A stretch of DNA of 64,000 nt from Ptiloglossa arizonensis. Taxonomy: Eukaryota; Arthropoda; Insecta; Hymenoptera; Colletidae. The stretch is taken from positions 992,001 to 1,056,000 of the forward strand of contig NW_027478398.1 of assembly GCF_051014685.1 (NCBI RefSeq), written 5' to 3'. This document shows positions 1 through 11,100 of this stretch, in pieces. The translations under genes were made by a program, and so were the position numbers. Under the pieces are notes generated by a model, which was not told the DNA's origin, ran no database searches, and was given only the letters and a program-made list of their open reading frames with translations. The first letter of the stretch is position 1, and every line of letters starts with the position of its first letter.

Positions 1-3
1 TTT

Positions 4-180
4 GATGGTTTCTCAACCACTCCTTAACTCCAAACTCCCATATCTCGCGAACGGAATGACGAACTCGAGAAATTCCTGTTGCAGCTGAAAGTAGAAACTC
101 GCCCGATTACAAAGGTGTGTGTCCTTTTCCCCTAGGCCATTCCGGTTATTGGTTTCGAGTATCAGACCAGCGAAAATTTT
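4..180 (+). repeat. Reference monomer (phase-defining unit)
   Basis: First complete monomer, used here to set the phase from GATGG. Positions in the 177-bp consensus are: TCGCGA (NruI) 42-47, CTCGAG (XhoI/AvaI) 61-66, the well-kept core around GAAACTCGCCCGATTACA at about 91-108, CCTAGG (AvrII) 128-133, TTTCG 150-154 paired with CGAAA 168-172, and AAAATTTT 170-177. This copy carries GGAATGACG instead of GGATTGACG, the CTGTTGCAGC variant, and the right-half version ending GACCAGCG. The start point is arbitrary because the array is circularly permutable. Confidence 0.95.
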
Positions 181-357
181 GATGGTTTCTCAAACATTCC
201 GTAACTTCAAACTGCCATAACTCGTGAACGGAATGACGAACTCGAGAAATTCCTGTTGCATCTGAAAGTAGAAACTCGCCCGATTACAGTGGTGTGTGTC
301 CTTTTCCCCTAGGCCAGTCCAGTTGTTGGTTTCGAGTATCAGACCAGCGAAAATTTC

Positions 358-711
358 GATGGTTTCTCAACCATTCCTTAACTTCAAACTCCCATATCTC
401 GCGAACGGATTGACGAACTCGAGAAATTCCCGTTGCATCTGAGAGTAGAAACTTGCCCGATTATAAAGCTATGTGTATTTATCCCCTAGGCCATTCCAGT
501 TATTGGTTTCGAGTATCAGACCAGCGAAAATTTCGATGGTTTCTCAACCATTCCTTAACTTCAAACTCCCATATCTCGCGAACGGATTGACGAACTCGAG
601 AAATTCCTGTTGCATCTGAGAGTAGAAACTCGCCCGATTATAAAGCTATGTGTATTTATCCCCTAGGCCGTTGTAGTTATTGGTTTCGAGTATCAGACTT
701 GCGAAAATTTT
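358..711. repeat. Adjacent near-identical monomer pair with private variant
   Basis: Both monomers carry GATTATAAAGCTATG (from 459 and 636, exactly 177 apart), GAGAGTAGAAAC, and TTTATCCCCTAGG in place of the usual TTTTTCCCC. I did not see this combination elsewhere in the window, which points to a recent duplication of a single monomer. Confidence 0.85.
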
Positions 712-2893
712 GATGGTTCCTCAACGATTCCTTAACTTCAAACTCCCATACCTCGCGAACGGATTGGCGAACTCGAGAAATACCTGTTGCATCTGAAAGT
801 GGAAACTCGCCCGATTACAATGGTGTTTGTACTTTTCCCCTAGGCCGTTCCAGTTATTGGTTTCGAGTATCAGACTTGCGAAAATTTTGATGGTTTCTCA
901 ACCATTCCTTAACTTCAAACTCCCATATCTCTCGAACGGATTGACGAACTCGAGAATTTCCTATTGCATCTGAAAGCAGAGACTCGCCCGATTACAACGG
1001 TATGTGTATTTTTGCCCTAGGCCATAGTAGTCATTGGTCTCGAATATCAGACTTGCCAAAATTTTGATGGTTTCTCAACCACTCCTTAACTTCAAACTCC
1101 CATATCTCTCGAACGGAATGACGAACTCGAGAAATTCCTGTTGCATCGGAAAGTAGAAACTCGCCCGATTACAAAGGTGAGTGTACTTTTCCCCTAGCCA
1201 TTCCAGTTATAGGTTTCGAGTATCAGACTTGCGATAATTTTGATGGTTTCTCAACCACTCCTTAACTCCAAACTCCCATATCTCTCGAACGGATTGACGA
1301 ACTCGAGAATTTCCTATTGCATCTGAAAGCAGAGACTCGCCCGATTACAACGGTATGTGTATTTTTCCCTAGGCCATTGTAGTTATTGGTTTCGAGTATC
1401 AGACTTGCGAAAATTTTGATGGTTTCTCAACCACTCCATAACTCCAAACTCCCATATCTCGCGAACGGAATGACGAACTCGAGAAATTCCTGTTGCATCT
1501 GAAAGTAGAAACTCGCCCGATTACAAAGGTGTGTGTCCCTTTCCCCTAGGCCATTCTAGTTATTGGTTTCGAGTATCAGACCAGCGAAAATTTTGATGGT
1601 TTCTCAATCATTCCTTAACTCCAAACTCCCATATCTCGCGAACGGAATGACGAACTCGAGACATTCCTGTTGCATCTGAAAGTAGAAACTCGCCCGATAA
1701 CAAAGGTGTGTGTACTTTTCCCCTAGGCCATTCCAGTTATAGGTTTCGAGTATCAGACCAGCGAAAATTTTGATGGTTTCTCAACCATTCCTTAACTTCA
1801 AACTCCCATATCTCGCGAACGGATTGACGAACTCGAGAAATTACTGTTGCATCTGAATGTAGAAACTCGCCCGATTACAACGGTATGTATATTTTTCCCC
1901 TAGGCCATTGTAGTTATTGGTTTCGAGTATCAGACTTACGAAAATTTTGATGGTTTCTCAACCATTCCTTAACTTCAAACTCCCATATCTCGCAAACGGA
2001 TTGACGAACTCCAGAAATTCCTGTTGCATCTGAAAGTAGAAACTCGCCCGATTACAAAGCTATGTGTATTTTTCCCCTAGGCCTCTGTAGTTATTGGTTT
2101 CGAGTATCAGACTTGCGAAAATTTTGATGGTTTCTCAACCACTCCTTAACTTCAAAGTCCCATATCTCGCGAACGAATTGACGAACTCGAGAAGTTCCTG
2201 TTGCATCTGGAAGTGGAAACTCGCCCGATTACAACGGTATGTGTATTTTTCCCCTAGGCCATTCCAGTTATTGGTTTCGAGTATCAGACCAGCGAAAATT
2301 TCGATGGTTTCTCAACCATTCCTCAACTTCAAACTCCCATATCTCGCGAACGGATTGACGAACTCGAGAATTTCCTATTGCATCTGAAAGCAGAGACTCG
2401 CCCGATTACAACGGTATGTGTATTTTTGCCCTAGGCCATAGTAGTCATTGGTCTCGAATATCAGACTTGCCAAAATTTTGATGGTTTCTCAACCACTCCT
2501 AAACTCCAAACTCCCATATCTCGCGAACGGAATGACGAACTCGAGAAATTCCTGTTGCATCTGAAAGTAGAAACTCGCCCGATTACAAAGGTGTGTGTCC
2601 TTTTCCCCTAGGCCATTCCAGTTATTGGTTTCGAGTATCAGACCAGCGAAAATTTCGATGGTTTCTCAACCATTCCTTAACTTCAAACTCCCATATCTCG
2701 CGAACGGATTGACGAACTCGAGAATTTCCTATTGCATCTGAAAGCACAGACTCGCCCGATTACAACGGTATGTGTATTTTTGCCCTAGGCCATAGTAGTC
2801 ATTGGTCTCGAATATCAGACTTGCCAAAATTTTGATGGTTTCTCAACCATTCCTTAACTTCAAACTCCCATATCTCGCGAACGGATTGACGAA

Positions 2894-3709
2894 CTCGTGA
2901 ACTTCCGGTTGCATCTGGTAGTAGAAACTCGCCCGATTACAATGGTGTGTGTACTTTTCCCCTAGGCCATTCCAGTTATAGGTTTCGAATATCAGACTTG
3001 CCAAAATTTTGATGGTTTCTCAACCATTCCTTAACTTCAAACTCCCATATCTCGCGAACGGATTGACGAACTCGTGAACTTCCGGTTGCATCTGGTAGTA
3101 GAAACTCGCCCGATTACAATGGTGTGTGTACTTTTCCCCTAGGCCATTCTAGTTATTGGTTTCGAGTATCAGACCAGCGAAAATTTTGATGGTTTCTCAA
3201 TCATTCCTTAACTCCAAACTCCCATATCTCGCGAACGGAATGACGAACTCGAGACATTCCTGTTGCATCTGAAAGTAGAAACTCGCCCGATAACAAAGGT
3301 GTGTGTACTTTTCCCCTAGGCCATTCCAGTTATAGGTTTCGAGTATCAGACCAGCGAAAATTTTGATGGTTTCTCAACCATTCCTTAACTTCAAACTCCC
3401 ATATCTCGCGAACGGATTGACGAACTCGTGAACTTCCGGTTGCATCTGGTAGTAGAAACTCGCCCGATTACAATGGAGTGTGTACTTTTCCCCTAGGCCA
3501 TTCTAGTTATTGGTTTCGAGTATCAGACCAGCGAAAATTTTGATGGTTTCTCAATCATTCCTTAACTCCAAACTCCCATATCTCGCGAACGGAATGACGA
3601 ACTCGAGACATTCCTGTTGCATCTGAAAGTAGAAACTCGCCCGATAACAAAGGTGTGTGTACTTTTCCCCTAGGCCATTCCAGTTATTGGTTTCGAGTAT
3701 CAGACCAGC
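2894..3709. repeat. Monomer and dimer duplications inside HOR A1
   Basis: A monomer with CTCGTGAACTTCCGG, in which the XhoI palindrome is mutated, starts its diagnostic motif at 2,894, 3,071 and 3,425 (spacings 177 and 354). From about 3.0 kb the variant alternates with a monomer carrying CTCGAGACATTCC, giving a 354-bp dimer repeated twice. The same arrangement recurs 6,018 bp downstream. Confidence 0.85.
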
Positions 3710-4429
3710 GAAAATCTTGATGGTTTCTCAATCATTCCTTAACCTCAAACTGTCTTATCTCGCGAACCGATTGACGAACTCGAGAAATTCCTTTTGCATC
3801 TGAAAGTAGAAACTAGCCCGATTACAACGGTATGTGTATTTTTCCCCTAGGCCGTTGTAGTTATTGGTTTCGAGTATCAGACTAGCGAAAATTTTGATGG
3901 TTCATCAACGATTCCTTAACTTCAAACTCCCATAACTCGCGAACGGATTGACGAACTCGAGAACTTCCGTTGCACCTGGAAGTGGAAACTCGCCCGATTA
4001 CAACGGTATGTGTATTTTTCCCTAGGCCATTGTAGTTATTGGTTTCGAGTATCAGACTTGCGAAAATTTTGATGGTTTCTCAACCACTCCTTAACTCCAA
4101 ACTCCCATATCTCGCGAACGGAATGACGAACTCGAGAAATTCCTGTTGCAGCTGAAAGTAGAAACTCGCCCGATTACAAAGGTGTGTGTCCTTTTCCCCT
4201 ATGCCATTCCAGTTATAGGCTTCGAGTATCAGACCAGCGAAAATTTTGATGGTTTCTCAAACATTCCGTAACTTCAAACTCCCATATCTCGCGAACGGAT
4301 TGACGAACTCGAGAAATTCCTGTTGCATCTGAAAGTGGAAACTCGCCCGATTACAATGGTGTTTGTACTTTTCCCCTAGGCCGTTCCAGTTATTGGTTTC
4401 GAGTATCAGATTTGCGAAAATTTTGATGG

Positions 4430-6200
4430 TTTCTCAACCATTCCTTAACTTCAAACTCCCATATCTCGCGAACGGATTGACGAACTCGAGAAATTCCTGT
4501 TGCATCTGAAAGTAGAAACTAGCCCGATTACAATGGTGTGTGTACTTTTCACCCTAGGCCATTCCAGTTATTGGTTTCGAGTATCAGACCAGCGAAAATT
4601 TTGATGGTTTCTCAACCATTCCTTAACTTCAAACTGTCTTATCTCGCGAACGGATTGACGAACTCGAGAAATTCCTGTTGCATCTGAAAGTAGAAACTCG
4701 CCCGATTACAACGGTATGTTTATTTTTCCCCTAGGCCATTGTAGTTATTGGTTTCGAGTATCAGACTTACGAAAATTTTGATGGTCTCTCAACCATTCCT
4801 TAACTTCAAACTCCCATATCTCGCGAACGGATTGACGAACTCGAGAAATTCCTGTTGCATCTGAAAGTGGAAACTCGCCCGATTACAATGGTGTTTGTAC
4901 TTTTCCCCTAGGCCGTTCCAGTTATTGGTTTCGAGTATCAGATTTGCGAAAATTTTGATGGTTTCTCAACCATTCCTTAACTTCAAACTCCCATATCTCT
5001 CGAACGGATTGACGAACTCGAGAATTTCCTATTGCATCTGAAAGCAGAGACTCGCCCGATTACAACGGTATGTGTATTTTTGCCCTAGGCCATAGTAGTC
5101 ATTGGTCTCGAATATCAGACTTGCCAAAATTTTGATGGTTTCTCAACCAATCCTTAACTTCAAACTCCCATATCTCGCGAACGGATTCTCGAACTCGAGA
5201 AATTCCTGTTGCATCTGAAAGTGGAAACTCGCCCGATTACAATGGTGTTTGTATTTTTCCCCTAGGCCATTCCAGTTATAGGTTTCGAATATCAGACTTG
5301 CCAAAATTTTGATGGTTTCTCAACCATTCCTTAACTTCAAACTCCCATATCTCGCGAACGGATTGACGAACTCGAGAACTTCCGGTTGCATCTGGTAGTA
5401 GAAACTCGCCCGATTACAACGGTATGTGTATTTTTCCCCTAGGCCATTCCAGTTATTGTTTTCGAGTATCAGACCATCGAAAATTTTGATGGTTTCTCAA
5501 ACATTCCGTAACTTCAAACTCCTATATCACGCGAACGGAATGACGAACTCGAGAAATTCCTGATGCATCTGAAAGTAGAAACTCGCCCGATTACAATGGT
5601 GTGTGTATTTTTCCCCTAGGCCATTCTAGTTATTGCTTTCGAGTATCAGACAAGCGAAAATTTTGATGGTTTCTCAATCATTCCTTAACTCCAAACTCCC
5701 ATATCTCGCGAACGGAATGACGAACTCGAGACATTCCTGTTGCATCTGAAAGTAGAAACTCTCCCGATAGCAATGGTGTGTGTACTTTTCCCCTAGGCCG
5801 TTCCAGTTATTGATTTCGAGTATCAGACTTGCGAAAATTTTGATGGTTTCTCAACCATTCCTTAACTTCAAACTCCCATATCTCGCGAACGGATTGACGA
5901 ACTCGAGAAATTCCTGTTGCATCTGAAAGTAGAAACTCGCCCGATTACAATGGTGTGTGTACTTTTCCCCTAGGCCATTCCAGTTATTGGTTTCGAGTAT
6001 CAGACCAGCGAAAATTTTGATGGTTTCTCAACCATTCCTTAACTTCAAACTGTCTTATCTCGCGAACGGATTGACGAACTCGAGAAATTCCTGTTGCATC
6101 TGAAAGTAGAAACTCGCCCGATTACAACGGTATGTTTATTTTTCCCCTAGGCCATTGTAGTTATTGGTTTCGAGTATCAGACTTACGAAAATTTTGATGG
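4430..6200. repeat. 10-monomer sub-unit of HOR A1, first copy
   Basis: The marker CTTTTCACCCTAGG, with one inserted A, has its ACCC at 4,551 and again at 6,322, a spacing of 1,771 (10 x 177 plus 1). A second marker, CAACCAATCC (CCAATCC at 5,147 and 6,918), gives the same spacing. The 1.77-kb unit is therefore tandemly doubled. Confidence 0.92.
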
Positions 6201-7971
6201 TCTCTCAACCATTCCTTAACTTCAAACTCCCATATCTCGCGAGCGGATTGACGAACTCGAGAAATTCCTGTTGCATCTGAAAGTAGAAACTAGCCCGATT
6301 ACAATGGTGTGTGTACTTTTCACCCTAGGCCATTCCAGTTATTGGTTTCGAGTATCAGACCAGCGAAAATTTTGATGGTTTCTCAACCATTCCTTAACTT
6401 CAAACTGTCTTATCTCGCGAACGGATTGACGAACTCGAGAAATTCCTGTTGCATCTGAAAGTAGAAACTCGCCCGATTACAACGGTATGTTTATTTTTCC
6501 CCTAGGCCATTGTAGTTATTGGTTTCGAGTATCAGACTTACGAAAATTTTGATGGTCTCTCAACCATTCCTTAACTTCAAACTCCCGTATCTCGCGAACG
6601 GATTGACGAACTCGAGAAATTCCTGTTGCATCTGAAAGTGGAAACTCGCCCGATTACAATGGTGTTTGTACTTTTCCCCTAGGCCGTTCCAGTTATTGGT
6701 TTCGAGTATCAGATTTGCGAAAATTTTGATGGTTTCTCAACCATTCCTTAACTTCAAACTCCCATATCTCTCGAACGGATTGACGAACTCGAGAAATTCC
6801 TATTGCATCTGAAAGCAGAGACTCGCCCGATTACAACGGTATGTGTATTTTTGCCCTAGGCCATAGTAGTCATTGGTCTCGAATATCAGACTTGCCAAAA
6901 TTTTGATGGTTTCTCAACCAATCCTTAACTTCAAACTCCCATATCTCGCGAACGGATTCTCGAACTCGAGAAATTCCTGTTGCATCTGAAAGTGGAAACT
7001 CGCCCGATTACAATGGTGTTTGTATTTTTCCCCTAGGCCATTCCAGTTATAGGTTTCGAATATCAGACTTGCCAAAATTTTGATGGTTTCTCAACCATTC
7101 CTTAACTTCAAACTCCCATATCTCGCGAACGGATTGACGAACTCGAGAACTTCCGGTCGCATCTGGTAGTAGAAACTCGCCCGATTACAACGGTATGTGT
7201 ATTTTTCCCCTAGGCCATTCCAGTTATTGTTTTCGAGTATCAGACCATCGAAAATTTTGATGGTTTCTCAAACATTCCGTAACTTCAAACTCCTATATCA
7301 CGCGAACGGAATGACGAACTCGAGAAATTCCTGATGCATCTGAAAGTAGAAACTCGCCCGATTACAATGGTGTGTGTATTTTTCCGCTAGGCCATTCTAG
7401 TTATTGCTTTCGAGTATCAGACAAGCGAAAATTTTGATGGTTTCTCAATCATTCCTTAACTCCAAACTCCCATATCTCGCGAACGGAATGACGAACTCGA
7501 GACATTCCTGTTGCATCTGAAAGTAGAAACTCTCCCGATAGCAATGGTGTGTGTACTTTTCCCCTAGGCCGTTCCAGTTATTGATTTCGAGTATCAGACT
7601 TGTGAAAATTTTGATGGTTTCTCAACCATTCCTTAACTTCAAACTCCCATATCTCGCGAACGGATTGACGAACTCGAGAAATTCCTGTTGCATCTGAAAG
7701 TAGAAACTCGCCCGATTACAATGGTGTGTGTACTTTTCCCCTAGGCCATTCCAGTTATTGGTTTCGAGTATCAGACCAGCGAAAATTTTGTTGGTTTCTC
7801 AACCATTCGTTAACTTCAAACTGTCTTATCTCGCGAACGGATTGACGAACTCGAGAAATTCCTGTTGCATCTGAAAGTAGAAACTCGCCCGATTACAACG
7901 GTATGTGTATTTTTCCCCTAGGCCATTGTAGTTATTGGTTTCGAGTATCAGACTTACGAAAATTTTGATGG
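6201..7971. repeat. 10-monomer sub-unit of HOR A1, second copy
   Basis: Tandem partner of the preceding 1,771-bp unit. It carries the same two markers (ACCC at 6,322 and CCAATCC at 6,918) in the same order. It differs by scattered substitutions, such as CCGCTAGG near 7,384 where the other copy has CCCCTAGG. Confidence 0.9.
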
Positions 7972-8111
7972 TTTCTCCACCATTCCTTAACTTCAAACTC
8001 CCATTTCTCGCGAACGGATTGACGAACTCGAGAAGTTCCTGTTGCATCTGAAACTAGAAACTCGCCCGATTACAAAGCTATGCGTATTTTCCCCCTAGGC
8101 CACTGTAGTTA

Positions 8112-11100
8112 TTGGTTTCGAGTATCAGACTTGCGAAAATTTTGATGGTTTCTCAACCACTCCTTAACTTCAAAGTCCCATATCTCGCGAACGAATTGAC
8201 GAACTCGAGAAGTTCCTGTTGCATCTGGAAGTGGAAACTCGCCCGATTACAACGGTATGTGTATTTTTCCCCTAGGCCATTCCAGTTATTGGTTTCGAGT
8301 ATCAGACCAGCGAAAATTTCGATGGTTTCTCAACCATTCCTCAACTTCAAACTCCCATATCTCGCGAACGGATTGACGAACTCGAGAATTTCCTATTGCA
8401 TCTGAAAGCAGAGACTCGCCCGATTACAACGGTATGTGTATTTTTGCCCTAGGCCATAGTAGTCATTGGTCTCGAATATCAGACTTGCCAAAATTTTGAT
8501 GGTTTCTCAACCACTCCTAAACTCCAAACTCCCATATCTCGCGAACGGAATGACGAACTCGAGAAATTCCTGTTGCATCTGAAAGTAGAAACTCGCCCGA
8601 TTACAGAGGTGTGTGTCCTTTTCCCCTAGGCCATTCCAGTTATTGGTTTCGAGTATCAGACCAGCGAAAATTTCGATGGTTTCTCAACCATTCCTTAACT
8701 TCAAACTCCCATATCTCGCGAACGGATTGACGAACTCGAGAATTTCCTATTGCATCTGAAAGCACAGACTCGCCCGATTACAACGGTATGTGTATTTTTG
8801 CCCTAGGCCATAGTAGTCATTGGTCTCGAATATCAGACTTGCCAAAATTTTGATGGTTTCTCAACCATTCCTTAACTTCAAACTCCCATATCTCGCGAAC
8901 GGATTGACGAACTCGTGAACTTCCGGTTGCATCTTGTAGTAGAAACTCGCCCGATTACAATGGTGTGTGTACTTTTCCCCTAGGCCATTCCAGTTATAGG
9001 TTTCGAATATCAGACTTGCCAAAATTTTGATGGTTTCTCAACCATTCCTTAACTTCAAACTCCCATATCTCGCGAACGGATTGACGAACTCGTGAACTTC
9101 CGGTTGCATCTGGTAGTAGAAACTCGCCCGATTACAATGGTGTGTGTACTTTTCCCCTAGGCCATTCTAGTTATTGGTTTCGAGTATCAGACCAGCGAAA
9201 ATTTTGATGGTTTCTCAATCATTCCTTAACTCCAAACTCCCATATCTCGCGAACGGAATGACGAACTCGAGACATTCCTGTTGCATCTGAAAGTAGAAAC
9301 TCGCCCGATAACAAAGGTGTGTGTACTTTTCCCCTAGGCCAATCCAGTTATAGGTTTCGAGTATCAGACCAGCGAAAATTTTGATGGTTTCTCAACCATT
9401 CCTTAACTTCAAACTCCCATATCTCGCGAACGGATTGACGAACTCGTGAACTTCCGGTTGCATCTGGTAGTAGAAACTCGCCCGATTACAATGGAGTGTG
9501 TACTTTTCCCCTAGGCCATTCTAGTTATTGGTTTCGAGTATCAGACCAGCGAAAATTTTGATGGTTTCTCAATCATTCCTTAACTCCAAACTCCCATATC
9601 TCGCGAACGGAATGACGAACTCGAGACATTCCTGTTGCATCTGAAAGTAGAAACTCGCCCGATAACAAAGGTGTGTGTACTTTTCCCCTAGGCCATTCCA
9701 GTTATTGGTTTCGAGTATCAGACCAGCGAAAATCTTGATGGTTTCTCAATCATTCCTTAACCTCAAACTGTCTTATCTCGCGAACCGATTGACGAACTCG
9801 AGAAATTCCTTTTGCATCTGAAAGTAGAAACTAGCCCGATTACAACGGTATGTGTATTTTTCCCCTAGGCCGTTGTAGTTATTGGTTTCGAGTATCAGAC
9901 TAGCGAAAATTTTGATGGTTCATCAACGATTCCTTAACTTCAAACTCCCATATCTCTCGAACGGATTGACGAACTCGAGAAATTCCTGTTGCGTCTGGAA
10001 GTAGAAACTCGCCCGATTACAACGATATGTGTATTTTTCCCCTAGGCCATTGTAGTTATTGGTTTCGAGTATCAGACTTGCGAAAATTTTGATGGTTTCT
10101 CAACCATTCCTTAACTTCAAACTCCCATATCTCGCGAACGGATTGACGAACTCGAGAAATTCCTGTTGCATCTGAAAGTAGAAACTAGCCCGATTACAAT
10201 GGTGTGTGTACTTTTCACCCTAGGCCATTCCAGTTATTGGTTTCGAGTATCAGACCAGCGAAAATTTTGATGGTTTCTCAACCATTCCTTAACTTCAAAC
10301 TGTCTTATCTCGCGAACGGATTGACGAACTCGAGAAATTCCTGTTGCATCTGAAAGTAGAAACTCGCCCGATTACAACGGTATGTTTATTTTTCCCCTAG
10401 GCCATTGTAGTTATTGGTTTCGAGTATCAGACTTACGAAAATTTTGATGGTCTCTCAACCATTCCTTAACTTCAAACTCCCATATCTCGCGAACGGATTG
10501 ACGAACTCGAGAAATTCCTGTTGCATCTGAAAGTGGAAACTCGCCCGATTACAATGGTGTTTGTACTTTTCCCCTAGGCCGTTCCAGTTATTGGTTTCGA
10601 GTATCAGATTTGCGAAAATTTTGATGGTTTCTCAACCATTCCTTAACTTCAAACTCCCATATCTCTCGAACGGATTGACGAACTCGAGAATTTCCTATTG
10701 CATCTGAAAGCAGAGACTCGCCCGATTACAACGGTATGTGTATTTTTGCCCTAGGCCATAGTAGTCATTGGTCTCGAATATCAGACTTGCCAAAATTTTG
10801 ATGGTTTCTCAACCAATCCTTAACTTCAAACTCCCATATCTCGCGAACGGATTCTCGAACTCGAGAAATTCCTGTTGCATCTGAAAGTGGAAACTCGCCC
10901 GATTACAATGGTGTTTGTATTTTTCCCCTAGGCCATTCCAGTTATAGGTTTCGAATATCAGACTTGCCAAAATTTTGATGGTTTCTCAACCATTCCTTAA
11001 CTTCAAACTCCCATATCTCGCGAACGGATTGACGAACTCGAGAACTTCCGGTTGCATCTGGTAGTAGAAACTCGCCCGATTACAACGGTATGTGTATTTT

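Larger units (their letters stand above)
1..2093. repeat. Leading segment of mixed monomers
   Basis: About 12 monomers lying left of the first large duplication. Several monomer variants alternate with no clear HOR inside this stretch. The closest pair is the two adjacent monomers at about 358-711. Two single-base deletions occur here, in the CCCCTAGCC form near 1,190 and the TTTTCCCTAGG form near 1,366. No gene or unique sequence is seen. Confidence 0.9.
2094..8111. repeat. Higher-order repeat A, copy 1 (34 monomers, about 6.0 kb)
   Basis: Sequence from about 2,094 recurs from about 8,112 at an offset of 6,018 bp (34 x 177). Over 2.1-3.93 kb I noticed only three substitutions between the copies (A/G at 8,606, G/T near 8,935, T/A near 9,335). 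After about 3.95 kb the offset changes to 5,666 bp because copy 2 lacks two monomers. The block contains a doubled 10-monomer unit at about 4.4-7.95 kb. Boundaries are read by eye and are good to within about one monomer. Confidence 0.93.

Noticed and set aside
144..165. RNA polymerase III B-box-like GGTTTCGAGTATC
   Set aside because: It resembles GGTTCGANTCC only with an extra T and a mismatch. There is no A box at a proper distance and no tRNA cloverleaf, so chance is more likely than a tRNA-derived SINE origin.
4..180. CENP-B box in the monomer
   Set aside because: The closest segment, TTCGAGTATCAGAC, and its reverse strand fail the required A and CGGG positions of the mammalian box. No match was found in the consensus.
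7826..8047. Minus-strand frame with a repeated 59-residue motif, recurring at 13,465-13,713, 33,285-33,533, 61,256-61,504 and elsewhere
   Set aside because: Looks like a repeat protein but ends at the same TGA in ordinary monomers. The copies are dispersed by satellite amplification rather than kept as genes.
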